Shown piece by piece: positions 24,979-34,835 of a stretch of 64,000 bases of DNA. The notes beneath the pieces were generated by a model. The model was not told the origin of the DNA. It did no database searches and was given only the letters and a program-made list of their open reading frames with translations. A program made the translations under genes and the position numbers. Within the stretch, counting starts at the first letter, position 1; the number at the start of each line of letters is the position of its first letter. This stretch comes from Pseudotabrizicola sp051200875 (GTDB taxonomy: Bacteria; Pseudomonadota; Alphaproteobacteria; Rhodobacterales; Rhodobacteraceae): the NCBI RefSeq assembly GCF_051200875.1, contig NZ_CP195191.1, positions 1,426,001 through 1,490,000 on the forward strand, in the 5' to 3' direction.

Positions 24979-27165
24979 ATGACCCAAGCTGATTTCCTGA
25001 AAGCCCCGTTTCCCAAGCCCGTCGCCTTGCCCGAGGAAGAAATCGCCGGCGGGCGGCGCTTCTTTAACCGCGAGATGAGTTGGCTGGCATTCAACTGGCG
25101 GGTATTGGACGAGGCCTCGAATCCCAATGTGCCGCTGTTAGAGCGGCTGCGCTTCCTGTCGATCTCGGCCACCAACCTGGACGAGTTTTTCACCGTGCGC
25201 GTGGCGGGTCTGCGGGCCTTGGTCCGGAATGGAAACGCTCTTTTGTCCGAAGACGGGCGGTCGCCTGCTGAACAACTGGCGCTGATCCATGCCGATGCGC
25301 GCAAGCTGATGCAAAAGCAACAGACCGTGCTGAACCAGTTGAAGCGCGAAATGGAGGCAGAGGGGATCAGCATCGTGACCCGGTCAAAGCTGACGGCGCG
25401 CGATCTGAAGCATCTGGAAGACCACTTCTTGCACAAGGTTTTCCCGGTTCTGTCGCCTCTGGCCATTGATCCGGCGCACCCCTTCCCGTTTATCCCGAAC
25501 ACCGGCTTTTCGTTGGCTTTGGAGCTGGAGCGGCTGGCCGATCACCGCAGTTTGAAGGCGCTTCTGCCTATTCCGCAGCAGATTGCGCGTTTTGTGCCTC
25601 TGCCCGCGAAAGAGGGGGAAAACCGTTTCCTTCCGCTGGAAGAACTGCTGCTGTTGCATCTGGACATGTTGTTTCCCGGCTATACCGACCGCGGCCATTG
25701 CGCGTTTCGCGTGCTGCGTGACAGCGATCTTGAAGTCGAAGACGAAGCCGAAGACTTGGTCAGGGAATTTGAGGTCGCCTTGAAGCGTCGCCGCCGGGGT
25801 CAGGTGATCCGCCTGAAAATGACGGCTGGCGCCCCGGATGAGTTGCGCGCGCTGATCATGGAAGAACTGGGCGTGACCGAGGCCGAAGTCGTTGAGGTCA
25901 AAGGGCTTTTGGGTGTGGCAGACCTGAAGGAACTGGTCCTGTCCAACCGGCCGGACCTGCTGTGGCCGAACTTTACCCCGCGCGTGCCTGAACGGGTGCA
26001 GGACAATGACGGTGATCTGTTTGCCGCCATCAAGCAGAAGGACATTCTGCTGCACCACCCTTATGAAACCTTTGATCTTGTGATCCGGTTTCTGGAACAG
26101 GCCGCGCGCGACCCCAATGTGCTGGCAATCAAGCAGACGCTTTATCGGACAAGCTCGGACAGCCCGATTGTTGGTGCGCTATGTGAGGCGGCCGAGGCCG
26201 GGAAATCGGTCACGGCCCTTGTCGAATTGAAGGCGCGTTTTGACGAGGCCGCGAACATCCGCCAAAGCCGCCGGTTGGAGCGGGCCGGAGCGCATGTGGT
26301 GTATGGCTTTATCAACTACAAGACTCACGCCAAGATCAGCACGGTGGTGCGGCGCGAGGGCGAAAACCTTGTGACCTATACCCATTACGGGACGGGCAAT
26401 TACCACCCGATCACGGCGCGGATCTATACTGACCTGTCCTTCTTTACCTGCGATGCGGCTTTGGGGCGCGATGCAACCAAGGTGTTCAACTACCTGTCGG
26501 GCTATGTGCAGCCCGAGGGGCTGGAGAATCTTGCGATTTCGCCGATCACGCTGAAGCCGCGTCTGTTGGAATTGATCGCGGCCGAGGCCGACCATGCCCG
26601 GGCCGGGCGGCCGGCCGAAATCTGGGCCAAGATGAACAGCGTGGTCGAACCCGATGTGATTGATGCGCTTTACGCAGCAAGCCAAGCCGGTGTGAAGATC
26701 AGCCTGATCGTGCGCGGGATCTGCGGATTGCGCCCCGGCGTGAAGGGATTGTCCGAAAACATTCGGGTCAAGTCGATTGTCGGGCGTTTTCTGGAACATA
26801 GCCGGATTGTCTGCTTTGGGTCGGGGCATGGACTGCCGAGCCAGCAATCGCGTGTTTTCCTGTCCAGCGCCGATTGGATGGGGCGTAACCTGACCCGCCG
26901 TGTCGAAACGCTGGTCGAGGTGCGCAACAAGACGGTGAAATCGCAGATTGTCAGCCAGATCATGGCTGCGAATTTGGCGGATGAAGCACAGTCTTGGGTT
27001 CTGCAACCCGATGGACGCTATGTTCGCGAGTTGCAGCCAAAGGATGGCAAACTATTCTCCTGCCACCGCTTCTTCATGGAAAACCCATCCCTGTCAGGGC
27101 GTGGCACCGCTGGCGACAAGGATGTTCCAAAGCTGGCATCGCTGCGCGAAGAACCGGCAAGCTGA
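24979..27165 (+). CDS. ppk1: polyphosphate kinase 1
   Basis: A 728-residue PPK1, which polymerises the ATP gamma-phosphate into inorganic polyphosphate. The N-terminal domain begins RFFNREMSWLAFNWRVLDEA. The autophosphorylated histidine is probably His469 in YTHYGTGN, and the second conserved histidine block is FLEHSRIVCFG. The C-terminal NRVETLVEV-type strand is present as RRVETLVEVRNK. It is followed after 55 nt by ppx. Confidence 0.96.
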   Translation: MTQADFLKAPFPKPVALPEEEIAGGRRFFNREMSWLAFNWRVLDEASNPNVPLLERLRFLSISATNLDEFFTVRVAGLRALVRNGNALLSEDGRSPAEQLALIHADARKLMQKQQTVLNQLKREMEAEGISIVTRSKLTARDLKHLEDHFLHKVFPVLSPLAIDPAHPFPFIPNTGFSLALELERLADHRSLKALLPIPQQIARFVPLPAKEGENRFLPLEELLLLHLDMLFPGYTDRGHCAFRVLRDSDLEVEDEAEDLVREFEVALKRRRRGQVIRLKMTAGAPDELRALIMEELGVTEAEVVEVKGLLGVADLKELVLSNRPDLLWPNFTPRVPERVQDNDGDLFAAIKQKDILLHHPYETFDLVIRFLEQAARDPNVLAIKQTLYRTSSDSPIVGALCEAAEAGKSVTALVELKARFDEAANIRQSRRLERAGAHVVYGFINYKTHAKISTVVRREGENLVTYTHYGTGNYHPITARIYTDLSFFTCDAALGRDATKVFNYLSGYVQPEGLENLAISPITLKPRLLELIAAEADHARAGRPAEIWAKMNSVVEPDVIDALYAASQAGVKISLIVRGICGLRPGVKGLSENIRVKSIVGRFLEHSRIVCFGSGHGLPSQQSRVFLSSADWMGRNLTRRVETLVEVRNKTVKSQIVSQIMAANLADEAQSWVLQPDGRYVRELQPKDGKLFSCHRFFMENPSLSGRGTAGDKDVPKLASLREEPAS

Positions 27166-27220
27166 AACTTGAAAAGCCCGGACTGGGTTTTGACCGAACC
27201 AGAAAAGATCAGGTGACGAC

Positions 27221-28789
27221 ATGGGCAAGACGAACCAAAACAACCTGACCTCAGAAGAAGACGTAGGCCCCTTTGGGCGCCCGCTTTTTGAAGACCCTTC
27301 GGTGCGGGCCCTGTCGCGGGTGGGGGTCGTGGATGTGGGGTCCAACTCTGTTCGTATGGTCGTTTTCGACGGCGCGGCGCGCAGCCCGGCCTATTTCTAC
27401 AACGAAAAGATCATGTGCGGTTTGGGCAAGGGTCTGGCCGAAACCGGGCGGTTGAACCCCGAGGGCAAGATCAGGGCCTTGGCGGCGCTGAAACGGTTCT
27501 CGCTGCTGGCTGACGGGATGGGGGCTTCCCCACTGACGGTTGTTGCCACGGCGGCGACGCGGGAATCGGAAGATGGACCAGAGTTTCAGGCGCAGGTTCA
27601 GCGAGAAACCGGGTTGAAGCTGCATGTGATTGATGGCGATGAGGAAGCCCGCCTTTCCGCACAGGGCGTGCTGCTTGGATGGCCCGACGCAAAGGGCATG
27701 GTCTGCGATATCGGCGGCAATTCGATGGAATTGGCGCGGATTGGCGAAGGCAAGGTCGGCAAACGTGTATCGACCCAGCTTGGCCCCTTCCGTCTGCAAC
27801 AGGTGTTGGGCGGGCCGGAAAAGCGCCGTGCCCTGATTGAGCGCGTGCTGAAAACGGCGCAGGGGCAGATCAAATCCGAAGGTGAACGGTTCTACCTTGT
27901 CGGTGGCAGTTGGCGGGTGATTGCGCGACTGGATATGGAGCGCCGGAATTATCCGCTGACCGTGCTTCATGAATATCGTATGCAGGTCAAACCCTTGCTG
28001 GATACGCTCGACTGGATCGAAGCCAATGACCTGTCTGTTCTGCGCGCCAGAACCGGGACAAGTGCCGAGCGGATGGAACTGGTGCCTTTGGCCTGTGAGG
28101 TTTTGCGCGGCATCATCAAGACCTTCAAACCGGCCGAAATTGATGTGTCCTCCTATGGCATCCGCGAAGGTCTGCTTTATGAGCAGATGCCCGAGAAATT
28201 GCGGGGCCGTGATCCGTTGATCGAGGCCGCGCGGGCCGCCGAGATTGCCTCGGCCCGCCTGCCCGGCACCGGCAAAAAGATGTTCGAGTTCCTGACGCCC
28301 CTTTTCAAGAACGCCTCACACGAACGGATGCGCCTGATCAAGGCCGCCTGCCTTCTGCATGACACCACATGGCGGGCGCATCCCGATTATCGGGCGGATG
28401 TGTGTTTCGACAACGCAACCCGCGCCAATTTGGGCGGCTTGGACCATCCCGGCCGCGTGTTTTTGGGGCTTGCACTGCTGCACCGCTACAAGAATTCACG
28501 ATCGGGTTCGCGGCTGGAGCCGTTGTTCCGGCTGCTGAGCGACGAAGAGATGCAAGAGGCCGAGGTCTTGGGCAAGGCGATGCGCTTTGGGGCGATGTTT
28601 GCCGCAGGTGACCCGGCGCAGGCGGGTTCCTTGAAATGGAAGCCGAAGAAAAAGGAACTGGAGCTGCAACTGACGCCGATGGGTCTGGGACTTTATGGCG
28701 AAGTCGCGCGGGCACGGTTTGCATCCCTGTCGCAAGCGTTGCATGCGACGGGCAAAGTCATCATGCCAGAAGACTCCGCCGCAGAATGA
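27221..28789 (+). CDS. ppx: exopolyphosphatase (Ppx/GppA family)
   Basis: A 522-residue ASKHA-fold phosphatase releasing phosphate from polyphosphate ends, possibly also acting on pppGpp. Phosphate-1 motif VVDVGSNSVRMVVFDG, ATRESEDGPEF and phosphate-2 motif VCDIGGNSMEL are clear; a C-terminal helical HD-like domain (LIKAACLLHDTTW) follows. It is directly downstream of ppk1, so synthesis and breakdown are encoded together. The stop overlaps the next gene by 4 nt. Confidence 0.94.
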   Translation: MGKTNQNNLTSEEDVGPFGRPLFEDPSVRALSRVGVVDVGSNSVRMVVFDGAARSPAYFYNEKIMCGLGKGLAETGRLNPEGKIRALAALKRFSLLADGMGASPLTVVATAATRESEDGPEFQAQVQRETGLKLHVIDGDEEARLSAQGVLLGWPDAKGMVCDIGGNSMELARIGEGKVGKRVSTQLGPFRLQQVLGGPEKRRALIERVLKTAQGQIKSEGERFYLVGGSWRVIARLDMERRNYPLTVLHEYRMQVKPLLDTLDWIEANDLSVLRARTGTSAERMELVPLACEVLRGIIKTFKPAEIDVSSYGIREGLLYEQMPEKLRGRDPLIEAARAAEIASARLPGTGKKMFEFLTPLFKNASHERMRLIKAACLLHDTTWRAHPDYRADVCFDNATRANLGGLDHPGRVFLGLALLHRYKNSRSGSRLEPLFRLLSDEEMQEAEVLGKAMRFGAMFAAGDPAQAGSLKWKPKKKELELQLTPMGLGLYGEVARARFASLSQALHATGKVIMPEDSAAE

Positions 28790-29394
28790 CTTTGCGTTTG
28801 GATCATTTGGCTGTGTCTGCCCTGACCTTGGACGAAGGGGCAGAGCATGTCGAGGCTGTCTTGGGCCTGCCTTTGGCCGCTGGGGGCAAGCACCCCCATA
28901 TGGCGACGCATAACCGACTTCTGGGCCTTGGCGACCTTTATCTTGAGGTGATCGCCGCGGACCCTGAAGCCCCAAAGCCCGCATGGCCCCGCTGGTTTGA
29001 TCTGGACCGTTTTTCCGGGTTACCTCGTTTGACGAACTGGATTTGTGCCTGTGACGATCTTGAGCTTGCGCTTTCCGCGGCACCGGATGGGACTGGCGAG
29101 CCGGTCGATCTGCAAAGGGGCGATTTGCGTTGGCGCATGGCTGTGCCGGGAAATGGGATTCTGCCCTTTGGCGGCGGGTTTCCAGCGCTGATCCAATGGC
29201 AAGGCGCACATCCTGCGCCGCGTTTACCCGATGTCGGGGCGCGCCTGAAGATATTGGAAATTGTAAACCCAGCGGCTGATGAGATGCGCCATTTCCTGAA
29301 CTTGAAGGATGAGCGTGTTCGAATTGTTCAAGGTGATGCAATCGCCCTTCGGGCCGAAATCACCACTCCGCATGGGGTTCGGGTGCTGGAATGA
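28786..29394 (+). CDS. glyoxalase-like (VOC) domain protein
   Basis: A 202-residue protein of the Glyoxalase_3 type: N-terminal LRLDHLAVSALTLDEGAEHV followed by HPHMATHNRLLGLGDLYLEV with candidate metal-binding His and Glu residues. Start ATG 28786 overlaps the ppx stop (ATGA) and its own stop overlaps the GNAT gene likewise. Substrate unknown; the cluster gives no metabolic clue. Confidence 0.82.
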   Translation: MTLRLDHLAVSALTLDEGAEHVEAVLGLPLAAGGKHPHMATHNRLLGLGDLYLEVIAADPEAPKPAWPRWFDLDRFSGLPRLTNWICACDDLELALSAAPDGTGEPVDLQRGDLRWRMAVPGNGILPFGGGFPALIQWQGAHPAPRLPDVGARLKILEIVNPAADEMRHFLNLKDERVRIVQGDAIALRAEITTPHGVRVLE

Positions 29395-29879
29395 TACGTC
29401 CCGCAGCGCCCGCCGATGCTGCAGCCATTGGTGCGATCTGGAATGCCGTGATCCGCGATACTGTTGCCACCTTTAACAGTGCGGAAAAGACAATTGCCGA
29501 AATTGAGGCGCTGATTGCGGCCCGGCACGCCTCGGGGCGCTGTTTTCTAGTGGCCGAAGATGACCACGGCCTTTGCGGTTTCGTCACCTATGATCAATTC
29601 CGCGGTGGCGTTGGTTATGTCGCCACGATGGAGCACACCATCCACATCGCGCCCCGCGCCGTTGGCAAGGGTTGGGGAAGAGCCCTGATGGCGGCCATGG
29701 AGCAACATGCCCGAGAGCGGGGAGTGCATGTCATGGTGGCCGGAGTGACAGGGGAGAACGAGTCTGGCCAGTCTTTCCATAAGTCGCTTGGCTATTCATC
29801 GGTTGCGATCATGCCCGAGGTAGGACAGAAATTCGGGCGCCGCATGGACCTTTGGTTGATGCAGAAATTCCTGACCTGA
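29391..29879 (+). CDS. GNAT N-acetyltransferase, phosphinothricin-acetyltransferase type
   Basis: A 162-residue GNAT-fold enzyme close to the Pat/Bar/YncA group. It begins MIRPAAPADAAAIGAIWNAV and has the acetyl-CoA loop APRAVGKGWGRALMAAMEQ and the C-terminal GENESGQSFHKSLGY. Family members N-acetylate phosphinothricin, methionine sulphoximine or related amino-acid analogues; the true substrate is unknown. Confidence 0.88.
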   Translation: MIRPAAPADAAAIGAIWNAVIRDTVATFNSAEKTIAEIEALIAARHASGRCFLVAEDDHGLCGFVTYDQFRGGVGYVATMEHTIHIAPRAVGKGWGRALMAAMEQHARERGVHVMVAGVTGENESGQSFHKSLGYSSVAIMPEVGQKFGRRMDLWLMQKFLT

Positions 29880-29910
29880 CAACGCGTCCGCCAGAGGCTA
29901 TCCTACATCC

Positions 29911-30627
29911 ATGTCGATCTGGACCCGCATTGCTGACGCGCTGTCTGCCCTCACCCAAGGGGAGGGGTTGACGGTTGTCTTTGACAAATTGCGCGGTGTG
30001 CAGAACACGCCCGAAAAGTCTGTGGCCTTTACGATTGCGGTCATTGCCCTTGGGGCAAAGATGGCAAAGGCAGATGGGCAGGTCACACGCGACGAGGTGA
30101 CGGCCTTCCGGCGCATTTTTTCAATTCCCGAGGCCGAGGAAGAGAACGCAGCGCGGGTGTTCAACCTTGCCCGGCAAGATGTGGCCGGATTTGACGCCTA
30201 TGCCCGCAAGATCGCCGCGATGTTCCGCCCGGAAGGCGAAAAGCTGTGTGCTGATGACCGCAACACATTGATTGATTTGCTGGAAGGTCTGTTTCAGATC
30301 GCCCTGGCCGATGGCGATTTTCACCCGGCGGAAGATGAGTTCTTGCGGGAAGTGGCGCGCATCTTCGGGCTGGATGAAGGCTGCTATCGGATGATGCGGT
30401 CTCGGTTCGTCGAGGGCGCGCCGCGTGACCCCTATGATGTTCTGGGGATAGAACGTGGCGCGACGATGGACGAAGCCCGTGCCGCCTGGCGTCAGGCGGT
30501 CAAGGACAGTCATCCCGATGCGATGATTGCGCGTGGGGTTCCAGCCGAGGCGGTCAAGCTGGCAGAACGGCGGCTGATTGCCATCAATGCCGCTTGGGAT
30601 GAGATATCGGGGCGGCGCGCTGCATGA
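29911..30627 (+). CDS. TerB-DnaJ domain protein (DjlA-like co-chaperone)
   Basis: A 238-residue protein with an N-terminal TerB-like helical domain (AKMAKADGQVTRDEVTAFRR and ALADGDFHPAEDEFLREVAR) and a C-terminal J domain (DPYDVLGIERGATMDEARAA) containing the HPD motif in KDSHPDAM. It should stimulate a DnaK-type ATPase. Unlike E. coli DjlA, no N-terminal membrane anchor is evident. The stop overlaps the next gene by 4 nt. Confidence 0.88.
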   Translation: MSIWTRIADALSALTQGEGLTVVFDKLRGVQNTPEKSVAFTIAVIALGAKMAKADGQVTRDEVTAFRRIFSIPEAEEENAARVFNLARQDVAGFDAYARKIAAMFRPEGEKLCADDRNTLIDLLEGLFQIALADGDFHPAEDEFLREVARIFGLDEGCYRMMRSRFVEGAPRDPYDVLGIERGATMDEARAAWRQAVKDSHPDAMIARGVPAEAVKLAERRLIAINAAWDEISGRRAA

Positions 30628-31670
30628 CGCCGCGGCCGCTTCGCATTGCCACATATAACGTCGAATGGTTCAACGCGCTTTTTGATGACTACGGGCACAT
30701 GCTGGCCGATGGCGAGCTTTCGGCGCGATACCGCATCAGCCGCGCAGAGCAATTGGGGGCCTTGGGCATCGTCTTTTCGGCAATGAATGCCGATGCGATC
30801 ATGATCATCGAGGCGCCCGATACCGGGTCGCGGCGGTCGTCCGTCACGGCCTTGGAAAACTTTGCCAAGGCCTTTGATTTGCGTACCCACCGCGCCATCA
30901 CGGGTTTCGCGTCAGAAACCGAACAAGAGATTTCGCTGCTTTATGATCCGGACCGGATTACGGTCAAACACGACCCGCAGGGGGACCCGGTGGGCAAAAA
31001 GGGCAGCCGGGACGCGCCGCGATTTGACAGCACCTTTCGCTATGATCTGGATACCGACGCGGCGCCTGACCTGATCAAATATTCCAAGCCACCGCTGGAA
31101 CTTGCCGTTGAAACCTCACGAAAGAAAAAGTTGCGGATGATCGGCGTTCACATGAAGTCAAAGGCCCCACATGGGGTTTCCGGCCCAGAATACGTCCGGC
31201 TTTCAATCGAGAATCGGCGCAAGCATCTGGCGCAATGCATTTGGCTGCGGGGCCGGGTTGATGCTCATTTGCTGGCGGGGGATGATCTGATTGTTCTGGG
31301 CGATTTCAACGATGGCCCCGGACTTGATGAATACGAAAAACTGTTCGGCCATTCGGGAACCGAGGTCGTCATGGGACTGGATGCCAGCCCCGAGATGCGC
31401 CTGATTGACCCCCATGCCTGTATGGTCTTGGGCAACCCGATGGGGCTGGCCCCCAGCACGGCGCGGTTTTGGCATGCCCCGCAAAAGCGCTATTTCGAGG
31501 CGCTGTTGGATTTCATCATGGTCTCGCACAAGCTGAACGCGCTGAAGCCAGACTGGCGGATCTGGCATCCGTGGAATGATCCGGCCTGTTTGGGCACGCC
31601 AGAATTGCATCAGGCCTTGCTTCAGGCCTCGGACCACTTTCCGGTGACGATGGATTTGCCGGGCTATTAA
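30624..31670 (+). CDS. endonuclease/exonuclease/phosphatase family protein
   Basis: A 348-residue EEP-fold hydrolase. It begins RPLRIATYNVEWFN (first metal-ligand Asn), has IIEAPD (metal Glu), DDLIVLGDFNDGPG (catalytic Asp-Asn) and the C-terminal QASDHFPVTMD (catalytic Asp-His). No signal peptide is present, so it acts in the cytoplasm. It could cleave nucleic acid, phosphoinositide-like or other phosphodiesters; the substrate is not predictable. Confidence 0.87.
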   Translation: MTPRPLRIATYNVEWFNALFDDYGHMLADGELSARYRISRAEQLGALGIVFSAMNADAIMIIEAPDTGSRRSSVTALENFAKAFDLRTHRAITGFASETEQEISLLYDPDRITVKHDPQGDPVGKKGSRDAPRFDSTFRYDLDTDAAPDLIKYSKPPLELAVETSRKKKLRMIGVHMKSKAPHGVSGPEYVRLSIENRRKHLAQCIWLRGRVDAHLLAGDDLIVLGDFNDGPGLDEYEKLFGHSGTEVVMGLDASPEMRLIDPHACMVLGNPMGLAPSTARFWHAPQKRYFEALLDFIMVSHKLNALKPDWRIWHPWNDPACLGTPELHQALLQASDHFPVTMDLPGY

Positions 31671-31713
31671 AGCGTGATTTGCAAATGGGCCCCGCTGCGG
31701 CCATATTTGGGAA

Positions 31714-32079
31714 ATGATGATTAGGATATTACCGCTTCTCTTGATCCTTGCCGCGCCACTTGCCGCGCAAGAGGCCCCTTCTGCCGACGCAGAGGAGGAA
31801 GACGGATTTGATCTGATGGAAGAGGGCGCGAAGCTTTTGTTTCGCGGCCTGATGTCCGAGATGGAACCGGCGCTGGATGAAATGGGCAAGGCGCTTTCCG
31901 AAATGGAACCAGCCTTGAAAGAGCTGATGGCTCTGGTCGATGATATCCGCAATTATGAGGCACCACGGGTGCTTGAAAACGGCGATATCCTGATCCCACG
32001 TCGCAAGGATGCACCACCGCCGAAACTGCTTCCGCCCGACGATGCGCCTTTGGCACCATCGGGCGAGATTGACCTGTAG
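31714..32079 (+). CDS. acidic exported hypothetical protein
   Basis: A 121-residue protein with a signal peptide (MMIRILPLLLILAAPLAAQ) and a highly acidic mature part containing two MEPAL(D/K)E-type heptad repeats that should be helical, then a Pro-rich tail. I do not recognise a characterised domain; similar short genes occur in Rhodobacteraceae. The stop abuts the convergent mcm stop with no base between them. Confidence 0.7.
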   Translation: MMIRILPLLLILAAPLAAQEAPSADAEEEDGFDLMEEGAKLLFRGLMSEMEPALDEMGKALSEMEPALKELMALVDDIRNYEAPRVLENGDILIPRRKDAPPPKLLPPDDAPLAPSGEIDL

Positions 32080-34209
32080 TCAGCCTTTTGCGCTGCCGAT
32101 CAGGCTGAGGATTTCCTTGGCGGCAGCGGGGATATTCGTGCCCGGCCCGAAGATCGCCTTGACGCCGGCTTTCTTCAGGAATTCATAGTCTTGCTGCGGA
32201 ATGACCCCGCCGCAGATGACGATGATATCTTCGGCCCCTTTGGCCTTCAGCGCCTCGATCAGTTTAGGTGCAAGGGTTTTGTGACCAGCCGCCTGAGAGG
32301 AAATGCCGACGATATGCACATCGTTGTCGACGGCATCCTGCGCGGCCTCTTCCGGGGTCTGGAACAACGGCCCCACATCCACGTCAAAGCCAATATCGGC
32401 AAAGGCGGTGGCGATGACCTTGGCGCCGCGATCGTGCCCGTCTTGGCCCATTTTCACCACCAGCATCCGCGGGCGGCGGCCTTCGGCATCGGCGAAGGCT
32501 TCGACATCGCGCTGGATTTGGGCAAAGCCTTCGTCGCCGTCATAGGCGGCCCCGTAGACGCCCGCGAGGGTTTTGACTTCCGCCCGGTGGCGGCCAAATA
32601 CTTTTTCCATGGCGTCTGAAATCTCTCCGACAGTGGCACGGGCGCGGGCAGCATCGACGGCGCCTTCCAGAAGGTTTCCGCCCTCGCCCGCGCGGCGGGT
32701 CAGTTCGGCAAGCGCTGCTTGCGTTTTCGCCTCATCCCGCGCGGCGCGGGTGGCCTTCAGGCGGGCGATCTGGCTGTCACGAACGGCCATGTTGTCGATA
32801 TCAAGGATATCAATCGCCTCTTCCTTGTCCTTGCGGTACTTATTGACGCCGACAATGACTTCTTCACCGCGGTCGATCATTGCCTGACGACGGGCAGCGG
32901 ATTCCTCGATGCGGAGCTTTGGCATACCGGTGGCGACAGCCTTGGTCATGCCACCCATTTCCTCGACTTCCTGAATCAGCTTCCACGCCTCTTCGGCCAA
33001 CTGGTGGGTCAGGGTTTCGACGTAATAGCTGCCGGCCAGCGGGTCGACAACGTTGGTGATGCCGGTCTCTTCTTGCAAGATCAGCTGGGTATTGCGTGCG
33101 ATGCGGGCAGAAAATTCCGTCGGCAGTGCAATGGCTTCGTCCAAAGCGTTGGTGTGCAGCGATTGCGTTCCACCAAGGGCCGCGGCCATCGCCTCATACG
33201 CCGTGCGAATGACGTTGTTGTAGGGGTCTTGCTCTTGCAAGGACACGCCCGAGGTCTGGCAGTGGGTGCGAAGCATCAGGCTGCCCGGCTTCTTTGGGTT
33301 GAATTCGGACATGATCCGATGCCACAGCAGACGGGCGGCGCGGAGTTTGGCGACCTCCATGAAGAAGTTCATGCCAATCGCAAAGAAGAACGACAGGCGA
33401 CCTGCGAATTCATCGACGTTCATACCGCGGTCTATGGCGGCGCGCACATATTCGCGGCCATCGGCAAGGGTGAAGGCCAGTTCCTGCACAAGGTTCGCGC
33501 CGGCCTCTTGCATGTGATAGCCCGAGATCGAGATCGAGTTGAACTTGGGCATCTCTTTTGAGGTGTATTCGATGATGTCGGCAATGATCCGCATCGAGGG
33601 TTCGGGCGGGAAGATATAGGTGTTCCGCACCATGAACTCTTTCAGAATGTCATTCTGGATGGTGCCGGAAAGCTCGGCCCGCGGCACGCCCTGCTCTTCG
33701 CCGGTGACGATGAAATTGGCGAGGATCGGGATGACCGCGCCGTTCATCGTCATGGAAACACTGATCTTTTCCAAGGGGATACCGTCAAAGAGGATCTTCA
33801 TATCCTCGACCGAGTCGATAGCGACGCCTGCCTTGCCAACGTCGCCGACAACGCGGGGGTGGTCGCTGTCATAGCCGCGATGGGTGGCCAAGTCGAAGGC
33901 GACAGAGACGCCTTGCTGACCGGCTGCAAGGGCCTTGCGATAAAAGGCGTTCGACTCTTCGGCAGTCGAGAAACCCGCGTATTGGCGAATGGTCCAGGGG
34001 CGGCCCGCATACATGGTCGCCCTGACCCCACGGGTGAAGGGACCGATGCCCGGTAGTGTTCCCATATGCGGCAGGCCATCGGTATCGGCTGCCGTATAAA
34101 GCGGTTTGACATCAATGCCTTCCAGCGTTTTCCAGGTCAGGCTGTCGGGGCTTTTGCCCTTCAGTTCCTTGGCCGCAAGGGCTGCCCAGTCTTCCAGCTT
34201 TTGGCTCAT
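32080..34209 (-). CDS. mcm: methylmalonyl-CoA mutase
   Basis: A 709-residue single-chain adenosylcobalamin enzyme interconverting (R)-methylmalonyl-CoA and succinyl-CoA. The TIM-barrel substrate domain occupies residues about 1-560; the C-terminal cobalamin domain carries the base-off motif DGHDRG at 590-595 with the cobalt-ligand His592. ATG 34209 (MSQKLEDW) follows GAGGA at 8 nt and gives the usual length. It completes propionyl-CoA assimilation begun by pccA and pccB. Confidence 0.97.
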   Translation of the reverse strand: MSQKLEDWAALAAKELKGKSPDSLTWKTLEGIDVKPLYTAADTDGLPHMGTLPGIGPFTRGVRATMYAGRPWTIRQYAGFSTAEESNAFYRKALAAGQQGVSVAFDLATHRGYDSDHPRVVGDVGKAGVAIDSVEDMKILFDGIPLEKISVSMTMNGAVIPILANFIVTGEEQGVPRAELSGTIQNDILKEFMVRNTYIFPPEPSMRIIADIIEYTSKEMPKFNSISISGYHMQEAGANLVQELAFTLADGREYVRAAIDRGMNVDEFAGRLSFFFAIGMNFFMEVAKLRAARLLWHRIMSEFNPKKPGSLMLRTHCQTSGVSLQEQDPYNNVIRTAYEAMAAALGGTQSLHTNALDEAIALPTEFSARIARNTQLILQEETGITNVVDPLAGSYYVETLTHQLAEEAWKLIQEVEEMGGMTKAVATGMPKLRIEESAARRQAMIDRGEEVIVGVNKYRKDKEEAIDILDIDNMAVRDSQIARLKATRAARDEAKTQAALAELTRRAGEGGNLLEGAVDAARARATVGEISDAMEKVFGRHRAEVKTLAGVYGAAYDGDEGFAQIQRDVEAFADAEGRRPRMLVVKMGQDGHDRGAKVIATAFADIGFDVDVGPLFQTPEEAAQDAVDNDVHIVGISSQAAGHKTLAPKLIEALKAKGAEDIIVICGGVIPQQDYEFLKKAGVKAIFGPGTNIPAAAKEILSLIGSAKG

Positions 34210-34277
34210 GGTCTTTATCCTCATCTACCCTTGGGTTTCGCCCGCTTCCGCCCTACATTTGGGCAAAGGGGAACCGA

Positions 34278-34757
34278 ATGAAACCGATCCACTTCCTTGT
34301 TCTTGCGGCGTTTTTGCCGCTGGCTGCTGCCGCGCAAACCGGGGCGGCAACCGCTGAAACTGATGGGCAGGCCACCGAAGCCCCTGCCCCTTTCGCGCCG
34401 GTCGCGGCGTCAGAGGTGGCCTTTGACAGCCTTCTTTACGTGGCGCGGCCGGTCGTTGTTTTTGCCGATTCCCCCAATGATCCCAACTATTTGCGGCAGA
34501 TGGAACTGTTGGCGGAAAACTACCCTGCGCTGATCGAGCGGGACGTGATCCTGATCACGGACACCGATCCGGCCACACTTGGCGAGTGGCGCAAGAAACT
34601 GCGCCCGCGCGGGTTCAGCCTTGTTCTGATGGACAAGGATCTGAAGGCCGTAATCCGCAAACCGCTGCCGTGGGAAGTGCGCGAGATTACCCGCGCCATC
34701 GACAAGTTCCCCCTGCGCCGGCAAGAGGTGCTGGAGCGCAATCCGGCGGGGCGATAG
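34278..34757 (+). CDS. DUF4174 exported protein
   Basis: A 159-residue protein: signal peptide (MKPIHFLVLAAFLPLAAAAQ), an Ala/Thr/Glu-rich linker, then a DUF4174 domain (RPVVVFADSPNDPNYLRQM to GFSLVLMDKDLKAVIRKPLP). The domain has a thioredoxin-like strand order but no cysteine pair. Function unknown. It interrupts the minus-strand mcm-pccA block on the opposite strand. Confidence 0.8.
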   Translation: MKPIHFLVLAAFLPLAAAAQTGAATAETDGQATEAPAPFAPVAASEVAFDSLLYVARPVVVFADSPNDPNYLRQMELLAENYPALIERDVILITDTDPATLGEWRKKLRPRGFSLVLMDKDLKAVIRKPLPWEVREITRAIDKFPLRRQEVLERNPAGR

Positions 34758-34761
34758 GGCG

Positions 34762-34802
34762 GTACACTTGCGGTACACCCCCTGTACACCCCCCGTGCAG
34801 AC
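34762..34802 (+). repeat. 11-bp-period GTACACCCCCN repeat, copy 2
   Basis: GTACA units start at 34762, 34773 and 34784, with a variant GTGCA at 34795, exactly 11 bp apart. The last 30 bp differ from copy 1 (20063-20092) at one base. It lies between the convergent DUF4174 and pccA genes and is followed by a GCAGAC/GTCTGC hairpin (34797-34813). Confidence 0.7.
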
Positions 34803-34835
34803 GCGCGGTCTGCCAGATTCCACCCCGGCTGACAC

